Notes under the pieces: generated by a model
Told to the model about the DNA's origin: nothing
The model's input: the letters and a program-made list of their open reading frames with translations, nothing else
Databases searched by the model: none
Shown here: piece after piece, positions 57,401-64,000 of the stretch
How positions within the stretch are numbered: the stretch's first letter is position 1
Layout: each line of letters opens with the position of its first letter
Translations under genes and position numbers: made by a program
Source: Zygaena filipendulae
Lineage: Eukaryota > Arthropoda > Insecta > Lepidoptera > Zygaenidae
Assembly: GCA_907165275.2 (NCBI GenBank)
Contig: OU015655.1
Location: 11,482,501-11,546,500 of the forward strand
Direction: 5' to 3'
Length of the DNA: 64,000 bases

Positions 57401-58080
57401 GTAGATAACGTGGAGTCCAGCGTCTGTAGGAAATTTTTTGGTTTATTTTGCGATGGCGAACGATACAAGGTAACGATAGCATGACTATCACCAGTCTTAA
57501 GTATTAGACAATTAGCCTCATCATAGACCGGTTCAACATGTGTCACATGGACGTTATTACGGATGTACACTACAATGCCACTATTCTGATTAAAGTTGTG
57601 TTCAGTCTTAACCACGTAAAAACCAGAGAGAGATGGTAAGAATGGGTTCAATTGCAGCCAACATTCTGTCAGCACTATAATGTCCATATTAATTGCCATC
57701 CTATGCAGTAAAACTCTAAGATTATCAAAATTTCGTGATATACTTCTTATATTTTGTGTCATCACATTTAGAGACTTGCCGTTGAGTTCGATGTAGTTGC
57801 TACACTGTTCCGGTTTGCAGACAAACGATCTCGAGACACTGAAATTATCAATGTCCGAGATAAGGTTATTTACGTTATTAACCATTATGTAAGATTATGA
57901 TTATTATTTTGACGAGGAACAACAACAACACTTATAAGTGTGGGTTTTATAAGGTCTACAGTCGAACCAGGGCAACAATCAGGGTCGGGAATAGAGACAA
58001 AATTATGGGTGAAGGATTGTGTGAATGATGTTGGTGAGGTTGTGATGTTATGTTTCGTTTCTGTGTGAAATAAATTTCGT
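54428..58080 (-). mobile_element. non-LTR retrotransposon, CR1/Jockey group
   Basis: The element surrounds the 990-codon frame. Beyond the stop (54913 downward) lie a GT/CA-rich microsatellite tract (about 54776-54875) and a stem-loop, CCTGGGTTCTA (54444-54454) with TAGAACCCAGG (54475-54485), extended by weaker pairing. A 3' hairpin is a known recognition feature of several LINE groups. The 5' side has about 200 bases of leader and then two SINE copies. No ORF1 is visible, so it is either 5'-truncated or of a one-frame type. The outer limits are estimates. Confidence 0.65.
54913..57885 (-). CDS. LINE endonuclease/reverse transcriptase (ORF2-like)
   Basis: The 990-residue frame has no internal stop. 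The N-terminal AP-type endonuclease covers about residues 35-250: MTQNIRS, DIIVLTECWL, VTGDLNID with Asp174, and the terminal TDHQ with Asp236/His237. The reverse transcriptase follows: SGRAVGSDGIS, FRPISIL, YGFRSGRST, AVFLDLAKAFDTV, GVPQGSILGP and the catalytic FADD at 697-700. The C-terminal region has LTYCIIIWGG and KIERAQR, typical of CR1/Jockey-type insect elements. All key acidic residues are present, so the enzyme may be functional. It copies the element RNA at a nicked chromosomal site in the nucleus. Clade placement below CR1/Jockey group is not attempted. Confidence 0.93.
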   Translation of the reverse strand: MVNNVNNLISDIDNFSVSRSFVCKPEQCSNYIELNGKSLNVMTQNIRSISRNFDNLRVLLHRMAINMDIIVLTECWLQLNPFLPSLSGFYVVKTEHNFNQNSGIVVYIRNNVHVTHVEPVYDEANCLILKTGDSHAIVTLYRSPSQNKPKNFLQTLDSTLSTLTQYKNIIVTGDLNIDIKSGSMDPLYEDYMNMLSSHGMLPAHMLPTREDNCLDHIILKSKLSAVVLVIESMVTDHQPVVLSLHTTEKSTGPKTAYRTIVNYDAIYNDLNLVSWDPVLTCSNTEVATDLLTDILRTYLNKHTVTKKVPRSRNNIKDWITPGLIRCIKKRDLLHKKVRKDPGNVALLHSYKTYRNICNDILKKLKNLSDKEDLLKNKQDPKATWKSVKRICYLSKESNLPTELLHTLDSPQNSINHVNEFFTNIGASLAQCTLEKQNVDELQLAKEVSHDADSLKSIVLSQTNPAEVNACILGLRSGRAVGSDGISTTFLKKMRDFITLPITHICNLSIESGVFPSAFKRAVITPVHKSGARDSVNNFRPISILNAMSKILEKLINKRLVTYLEKNLLLSPNQYGFRSGRSTEQAVEFLTNNIVDMLDDRKKCAAVFLDLAKAFDTVSVPILLAKLETIGVRGVALDLFKSYMSERQQCVKIGSYRSSNLPMKFGVPQGSILGPTLFLIYINQLCQTELQNAHIATFADDTALLFYGDTWRDVQYFAELGLGKVMRWLDRNLLTLNISKTKFIAFSINRATQPDVGFGIKAHTCDINLCSQANGPCSCLNLEKVSQIRYLGVIVDKHMSWVSHLEGLASRMRKLVFIFKRLRHVSDQDLLRTIYYAIAQSILTYCIIIWGGCAKTHLLKIERAQRTILKVLHFKPIIFPTRELYSLAKVLSVRQLYFDRLCLFQHKKTVQIRDLKTKLKKRSNFNIFDIKRTRTTFAQRHLRFLGPFMYNRINKNLNIITLTRFKLKKALRSWLLTLDYENTEQLLETCS

Positions 58081-58150
58081 TTTTCCTATACAAGATATTT
58101 TACTAACAATGATATGAATTATATGTAGAGTACTAGAGTTTTCGGTTATC

Positions 58151-58576
58151 TAATATATATATAAATCACGTGTCACGTTGTATGTCCGCGATTGACTCCG
58201 AAACTACTGAACGGATTTTGATAAAATTTTGCAACCGTTTATAATATGGTCCAACTTAAAAGATAGGATAGTTTTTATCCCGGAATTCCCGCGGGAACTC
58301 CGAAATTACCGCGGATGAAATCGCGGGGGACAGCTAGTCTATCTATCTAATATATATAAATCACGTGTCACGTTGTTTGTCCGCGATGGACTCCGAAACT
58401 ACTGAACGGATTTTGATAAAATTTAGTAACCATTCATAAAATGGTCCAACTTAAAAGATAGGATAGTTTTTATCCCGGAATTCCCTCGGGAACTGAAGGA
58501 CATAGAGTACTTTTTTCCCGCAACCTCCGCGGGAACTCTGAAATTACCGCGGATGAAATCGCGGGGGACAGCTAGT
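58151..58576 (-). repeat. two SINE-like copies in tandem
   Basis: 58151-58338 and 58347-58576. Both open TAATATATATAAATCACGTGTCACGTTG (the first with one more AT) and close GCGGGGGACAGCTAGT. The second has an extra internal segment (GAACTGAAGGACATAGAGTAC) from another subfamily, so it is a mosaic. Confidence 0.85.
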
Positions 58577-58856
58577 TATAGTATATATATGCTATGTATG
58601 CTATGTGCTATGTGCGTGGCACGTGCCTTATATACGTATAAGTGAGCTACGTGTATTGTGGCCTTGTGAATGTTATAAGTAATGATATTTCAATGAATTT
58701 ATTTTCCTCATATTCTGGAAAACTACAAAACTTATAATATTATTTTTTCGCTTATCCTGTTTGTTATAACGTATACTTTCAACCCTGTTAATATTTGCTG
58801 CTAATTTTATCACATGTTATATAGGTAGTTAAGAACATAATCGTTCAGGCGCATTT

Positions 58857-58985
58857 CGTCCAATTCGCAAATGGTCCAATCCTCCAATTCGCAAATGGTC
58901 CAATTCGCAAATGGTCCAATTCTCAAATGGTCCAATTCGCAAATGGTCCAATTCGCAATTGGTCCAGTTCGAAATCGACTTGGTC
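58857..58985. repeat. 16-bp minisatellite
   Basis: About six to seven copies of GGTCCAATTCGCAAAT with few changes (TCTCAAAT, CGCAATTG). The first part has an irregular spacing (GGTCCAATCCTCCAATTCGCAAAT). Confidence 0.9.
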
Positions 58986-59129
58986 CAATTTATCGTCTAA
59001 AAAAAAACTAAACAAGTTATCCCTGGGCCTGGCTCTGTTGGGAATGTTATTGAAAGTGGCGCTGGCGCTACTGCACTGTAGCACGATAAGTACAGTCAGC
59101 AGCAGCAATATGTAAACACTTTGGTCCAT
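58923..59129 (-). CDS. putative small secreted peptide, 68 residues
   Basis: The frame starts MDQSVYILLLLTVLIVLQCSSASA, a good signal peptide by eye (hydrophobic core then small residues before a likely cut after about residue 24). A polar part follows (PNRARPRDNLFSFFLDDKLDQ), and the frame ends inside the 16-bp minisatellite (LDQLRIGPFANWTI). The last residues are therefore repeat-derived. I do not recognise a family. It could be a chance frame, a decayed gene, or the start of a gene whose 3' part was replaced by the minisatellite. No promoter or splice evidence was found. Confidence 0.3.
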   Translation of the reverse strand: MDQSVYILLLLTVLIVLQCSSASATFNNIPNRARPRDNLFSFFLDDKLDQVDFELDQLRIGPFANWTI

Positions 59130-59520
59130 CTTTAAACTCTATTGCTATTGCAATACGATTCAATGGCTCTCAATAAGTGTTCACATATTTCTTCTACAAT
59201 CTGTATACCTGATGCATTTGATATTTCAAGTCTCGAATTATAATTTTAAGTGTGTTATAACTTCTCTTCTTGTGAATTGATTACAATAAAACAAAGCTCT
59301 ATAAATAAAGCAACTACGAAAATCCAGGACGCAGCCTTTCTAGTATATTTGGTATGTAGGTAGTATAGATATTGTTTAGTTGATGCGCTCACAAACATAA
59401 TATACAGATGGACATGAATTCTTGAATCCGCTTTTTTTCCCATTTAGAACTCACTGTACAGAATCGGAAATATTTATTATATTCATGAAATAGAACAAAC
59501 GCAAATTATTCAATAATAAT

Positions 59521-59697
59521 CCCTACTAATTTTATAAACGCGAAAGTAACTTTGTCTGTCTGTCTGTTACGCTTTCACACCTTAACAGCTCAACCGATAA
59601 CTATCTTAACACGTTTTCAGGGGTACAGAGAAGGACGTAGGGTACTTTTTATGCTGGAATTCCTGCGGTAGCTACGAAACTTTCGCGGGTGAAACCG
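59521..59697 (-). repeat. SINE-like (Metulj-type) copy
   Basis: CCCTACTAATTTTATAAACGCGAAAGTAAC, (CTGT)n, GTTACGCTTTCACACC, then GAATTCCTGCGGTAGC and CGCGGGTGAAACC. Its CTAGCT end is missing. Confidence 0.75.
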
Positions 59698-59910
59698 GAC
59701 CATTTATTTTTGTTTCTGTTACTCCTAAACTTTCAGTTTTCTGCACAACAGTATAAATTATAGTAAATCTTTTGTGTTGCAAATCGCAATATAACATAAT
59801 ATACCTACATCTGACCTATAACTTAATCTAAATTAGAAAGTTATTGTTAAGTATTCGGTAGGTGGTTGAACTCAACACATTATTAAATTTTCCATATTAT
59901 GTTGGATTTA

Positions 59911-60106
59911 TCCATAAATATTATAAATGTGGGAAGTGTGGATGTTTGGATGTTTGGATGTCTGTTACTCAATCACGCAAAAACGGCTGAATAGATTTGG
60001 GTGAAATTTGGCATGCACGTTGTCAGGGGTACAGAAAAGGACATAGGGTACTTTTTATCCCGGAATTCCAGCGGGAACTCCGAAATTACCGCGGGGGTCA
60101 GCTAGT
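59911..60106 (-). repeat. SINE-like (Metulj-type) copy
   Basis: TCCATAAATATTATAAATGTGG to GGTCAGCTAGT, very close to the copies at 48087 and 49233 (ACTCAATCACGCAAAAACGGCTGAA; GGCATGCACGTTGTCAGGGG). Confidence 0.85.
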
Positions 60107-60183
60107 ATACAATAAATATGTTAATTTTTTGTTTAGCTTCAATTTATTTAATTATTAAAACTTCTCATATAAACATAGTTTTG

Positions 60184-60386
60184 AATACTAACCTATAATT
60201 TTATTATTGTATTAATTATAGGTTAGTATTGCTTTATTAAAATTGATGTTTGTACTTATGTATGGAGCTCTCTGTGATCTCCTTATCATTTATGTGGATT
60301 GAAAAACAAGTTCAAGATGTTTTGAATAAACTAATTAGTTTATTCAAAACATCATCATGCAAAATGGCTGGACCATTTTGCATGAT
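60184..60386. repeat. cluster of three perfect hairpins
   Basis: Hairpin 1: AATACTAACCTATAATT (60184-60200) with its complement 60214-60230, 13-base loop. Hairpin 2: 60316-60353, a 38-base perfect palindrome centred on AATT. Hairpin 3: ATCATGCAAAATGG (60354-60367) with complement 60373-60386, 5-base loop, touching hairpin 2. They lie 0.5-0.7 kb beyond the transporter stop codon, possibly in its 3' UTR. Confidence 0.9.
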
Positions 60387-60892
60387 TGAGGTGTAGGAGG
60401 AGGAGGAGGAGATTGAGGAGATCTAAACATACAAACTTTTACATATTCTATGATATTACAGAATGTAAAAGTAAAAATTTAATTACTTAAATATTATATA
60501 CATTAGGTATAAGAGTTGACGTTAGATTTAAAGATGCTTATGGCATATTACAGTTAATATTTACAATAAAACTTAATCAAAATATGTCCTAATACCTACC
60601 AAATGATAAACCTAAAAATATATATTATAAATTTTATATTATATACATAGCTTTACAGTAACACATAACTAATTTGATCACACTCTGTACTACATAAATA
60701 ACATTTTATATAATAATATGCTATAAAGTACTGGCTGGACCATGTGTGTATATTTTGATCAGAATTCCCACTGTGGTTTCACCACCAAAGAGACTAAACT
60801 CTAAAACTTACCACACTAGTTATCTTTGGCAGCAACCATCAATACTATATGAGTTGTGTACAGCACTCGGTTGGTTTTCTTCTCAAATGATG

Positions 60893-61888
60893 CTATACTG
60901 TATCCACTCTTGCATTGGCCTCGCTCAAAGGCAAATGGGTTGATGGTTTCCGCTTAAATGTAACATAAGTATACAACAAACTAGCTACTGCACTTATGGT
61001 CAGCCCAACAAAATTGAGCCACGTGAACACATAGTCTCCACCGATGACCATGCCTAAATAGGTTACTAGGATATTCTTTAGACACCCAATTATTGTTGTA
61101 GTCAAGGCACCATTATATTGTGTGCACAGCATAACACTGTATGATAGTACAAAACCCATCACACATGACATAAGGAACTGTAGAAGGAAAAGTGAGTCGT
61201 TCCAATGGGCATAGGCTATAGAGCAGTGTATATCACCCATATACCAAGCAACTAATAATGCGGGCACAAACATAAACAGTGCATTGTAGTACATCAAACC
61301 ATATTTTCCAAGATCTTTTGCATCTAATTTTTTCTTCATAAAAACTCCATTCGCAGCTGTGAATACGTCATTGAGCAGTACTAAAGTGTAGCCTGATAAG
61401 GAGAATGTGACATCATCAGCAGCGGCCAATAAGGCACCACCAACCATCGCCAGCACTGTAGCCTGCACAGGCCATGTTGCTCGTATCCCAAGAACAAAAC
61501 GCTCACCCAACATGGTCATTAAGATGCTGAAACGTCGCAGTGCAGTGAACATGGGTAGGCTGAGCTCCTTAGTTCCACCGAGGCCTGTGGCCATATTGCC
61601 CAAATAGATAAGTGGTAAAGGCCAAATGCGTTTTGCTACACTGCTGTCAGAAGGCGGGAACTTAACTATTTGCGCGGACCTGGCGCACCATAGGGCCATG
61701 ATGGTAGCCACCATCTGGCCCAATCCGAGCACTTGGTAGGAAGGGAACGCATACGTAGTTAACACATTTTTGTTCACAACAGTTATCATGAATGAAGCGA
61801 ACGCGTAAAATGCGGCGCTAAGAGTTTTCTTCAACACTTGACTTTTGTCAAAGTCATTTTCCTCGTGTCCACTGTGTGCCGACATCAT
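60893..61888 (-). CDS. frc: SLC35D-type nucleotide-sugar transporter (fringe connection)
   Basis: Single exon, 331 residues, opening MMSAHSGHEENDFDK (either Met possible). A polar N-tail is followed by about ten hydrophobic segments and a basic C-tail (TFKRKPSTHLPL), as in the SLC35 Golgi/ER antiporters. Telling stretches: ITVVNKNVLTTYAFPSYQ, GGTKELSLPMFTALRRFSI, AANGVFMKKKLDAKDLGKYG and GALTTTIIGCLKNILVTYLGM. From memory these resemble human SLC35D1/D2 and Drosophila fringe connection, which bring UDP-GlcA, UDP-GlcNAc and related sugars into the Golgi for glycosaminoglycan synthesis and Notch glycosylation. Exact substrate cannot be read from sequence. A TTTATT at 60233 is a distant candidate poly(A) signal on this strand. 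Confidence 0.88.
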   Translation of the reverse strand: MMSAHSGHEENDFDKSQVLKKTLSAAFYAFASFMITVVNKNVLTTYAFPSYQVLGLGQMVATIMALWCARSAQIVKFPPSDSSVAKRIWPLPLIYLGNMATGLGGTKELSLPMFTALRRFSILMTMLGERFVLGIRATWPVQATVLAMVGGALLAAADDVTFSLSGYTLVLLNDVFTAANGVFMKKKLDAKDLGKYGLMYYNALFMFVPALLVAWYMGDIHCSIAYAHWNDSLFLLQFLMSCVMGFVLSYSVMLCTQYNGALTTTIIGCLKNILVTYLGMVIGGDYVFTWLNFVGLTISAVASLLYTYVTFKRKPSTHLPLSEANARVDTV

Positions 61889-62228
61889 AAATTAACACGT
61901 ATTTTAATAAGTTAAAAAAATGTACGTCCGACACCACTTGAGTTTCAAAGGCGTTCACAGTCACGAAACACGATTTTCAATAATTAATGCCATTTGATTA
62001 ACGAGCGGGATCTTCACGGTCATTGTGTAAATAACTGCTGTAATTCCTATTTCATAAGATTATCTAGTACTATAAAGCGGCGTTAAAGTTAATTTAAGAA
62101 ACAATTTGAAAAAGGTAGTGTAGTGTTTTCACAAACTCCTTAATTTTCCATGGAAACAAACAGTTTACCTAGTGTATACTTGATAGGTGCCTAATTAATC
62201 TCTCGTAGACGGAGATACGGTGCTAAAC

Positions 62229-62863
62229 CAGTGTTGCCGACCCTCAAAAATATTTACCCCTAAAAGTTAAGTCAAAAACCCCTAAACCCCTAAATCATTA
62301 ATATTATAAAAAAAAACTTTATAGTAAATAGCAGCGCCAAGATTTTTGCCTAGTTTCGAAATCATTAAGGTGAAATTATTGGTCTTAAAAAAAAAATCAA
62401 TTTAATCAAAAGCAAAATGTCTCTTTTTTTACGACCAATCTTTTTTTCGTAATTACAAAATGTAGATTCATTATCAAAATGCGAATTATGAAATTATTAA
62501 TTTTTCGAAATTACCGCTTTTTATACCAAGTTATTCAACATTAGTTTGGAGGTGACCTATCCACGAAATTCCAACCGCTACGCCCGCGCCTACTGGTTCG
62601 AATTTTTTTGCTACGGATGGCGTACGCGCCAAATATTGTATTAGAAATAATTTAAAAAAAAATATAATATAACTTTTATTAAAACATAGTTCAATCGATT
62701 CGCTAGTTGATTCTGAGCAAACTACTTTTTAGTTTTCAGTCAATTCATTAACACGTTGTATATAAGTCAAAAAACCCCTAAAAATATAATACCCCTAAAA
62801 AATTCCCATTGCATTCATTTTCCCCCTAAATCTAGGGGGAAAACCCCTAAGTTGGCAACACTG
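62229..62863. mobile_element. hAT-type MITE
   Basis: Inverted ends CAGTGTTGCCGAC (left) and GTTGGCAACACTG (right, to 62863) are flanked by a perfect 8-base duplication TGCTAAAC at 62221-62228 and 62864-62871. An eight-base duplication with CAGTG ends is the hAT signature. Subterminal CCCCTAAA words repeat at both ends. There is no transposase frame. Confidence 0.92.
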
Positions 62864-62871
62864 TGCTAAAC

Positions 62872-64000
62872 AAAGATCTCCCTACGTCGTGCCCACAAAC
62901 TACAAACACGTAGTGAATATTATATGATCTTTGGTGCCAAACTGCAGCTATGAGCCAAGACTGCCAAGTCAAATGCCAAAGTCGGAAACCAAACCAGGAA
63001 TGCACAACACGATATTGTACGACACCGGAATTTTGCCGGAATGTAGGTTCAGCCACTGAGCAATTAATAATCACTACGTTTTAAGAGTGGGCACTTTCAT
63101 ACTAATAGCTGAACCAAATCATGCAAGCATTTGGTGCCAACCATACCAATGCAATGTATGACGCGGTCATAGAAATTTGGTTAAGTATTCCAAAGTTGGT
63201 AAGGCAGTTCGCGCATAAATCCATAGTAACTTTTGGTTCAAGGGAGTGTCGCTGGCCTGGGTACAGCACTGGAATGCGCGAAGCGCGATACCAGATTGTA
63301 GTAGGTACACTGTTTTGTGCGACACGTATTTGAATTTTGAAGTCCTATACACAAACTTTTTTTATGAAGTATGGACTTTCGCATATAGATACACGCCATT
63401 TAGCCAGTTTTATGTATTTTCTATTAAAATGCTTCGTTGTACGATTTGAAATTGCAAGCCATGGTACTATACAGCAAACACACAGCCCAATAGACGCCTC
63501 ATACAAGGCGAACACTTTCAGTCAACACATTAGACTAATACGTCTACTAAAGAAAACGAACGCGCGATCTTCTTTTAGTAGCGACCACATCCGTGACCCG
63601 CGAACATCTTGCTTGTGCTTATGAATTTTCGACAAAATAAAATACAACAGATGCGCCACATGGCGGCTCCCTGTACAATAAAATGGTGTGAAAATAGTAC
63701 CCAAACGAAAACGAATAAATAAATAAAAAAAGACAATTTATGCTCGTCACAATGTATATCAATTTGTGAATAATTTATCCTGTGTTTATAAATAAATGAG
63801 TTGATCAGACACAAGTGAGTTCTTAGCATATTTTGATTTAATGCCAGATATTTATTCCTATTTCTTCGTCCAATATTGAAGGCGTTACGTGCAGCTAAAT
63901 AGCGCTCCATTTTTTAAAACATAATTTCTCATAAAGCAATTTATCAAAAACATGCTGACATACGATTGAAGAAATATGCTTACATATGATAAAGATTTTC
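62872..64000. other. window end, no supported gene
   Basis: Several frames of 60-110 codons overlap here on both strands (for example 63575-63910 on - and 63337-63624 on +), with no recognisable domain and no clear splice partner. A short locally GC-richer stretch at 63560-63620 (GCGACCACATCCGTGACCCGCG) could be a promoter or first exon of a gene lying beyond the window. That is only a guess. Confidence 0.35.

Noticed and set aside
63575..63910. 111-codon frame on the - strand starting MERYLAARNAFNIGRRNRNK
   Set aside because: The first 20 residues look plausible, but the rest is low-quality sequence without domains. No donor site supports a first coding exon. Overlapping frames exist on both strands.

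Overview
The window is nuclear DNA of a lepidopteran. The signs are AT-rich intergenic DNA, frequent TAGGTAGGTACCTAC-type low-complexity words, dozens of copies of a SINE-like repeat of the Metulj type (consensus around GCTAGCTGTGCCCCGCGGTTTCACCCGCG), many MITEs, and a selenoprotein K homologue carrying Cys where other animals use selenocysteine, which fits the known loss of selenoproteins in Lepidoptera. I cannot name the species. No tRNA, rRNA, CRISPR array or bacterial-type operon is visible.

Six host protein-coding genes can be supported. (1) 1917-16688, + strand: tan, the N-beta-alanyldopamine hydrolase of pigment and neurotransmitter metabolism, in nine coding exons with consensus splice sites and 392 residues. 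(2) 18748-22275, - strand: an unrecognised, mainly helical 1175-residue protein in one coding exon, with a probable 5'-UTR exon ending at 23676. (3) 25173-28808, + strand: an 89-residue selenoprotein K homologue in four exons. (4) 30139-30879, + strand: a single-exon HAD hydrolase of the HDHD3/Reg-2 type. (5) 32913-35951, + strand: a complete Eph receptor tyrosine kinase in one uninterrupted 1012-codon frame. (6) 60893-61888, - strand: a single-exon SLC35D/fringe-connection nucleotide-sugar transporter. The genes do not form a pathway. They are ordinary neighbours separated by repeats.

The rest is mobile DNA. tan introns 1-7 carry SINE-like copies and MITEs, two of them with TWA target duplications. 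tan intron 8 holds the most structured region of the window, 12.6-16.15 kb: about 3.5 kb of tandem composite repeat units inserted into an older MITE. Each unit begins with a long inverted repeat whose two arms share the same unit-specific variants. The 36-54 kb stretch downstream of Eph has no visible host gene. It holds an inactive mariner (40404-41659), several foldback elements, a three-level nest of elements (50961-52153), and a MITE inserted into another MITE (53370-53945). A non-LTR retrotransposon with an intact 990-codon endonuclease/reverse transcriptase frame lies at 54913-57885. A 16-bp minisatellite overlaps a small frame with a signal-peptide-like start at 58.9-59.1 kb. A hAT-type MITE with a perfect 8-bp target duplication lies upstream of the transporter gene (62229-62863).
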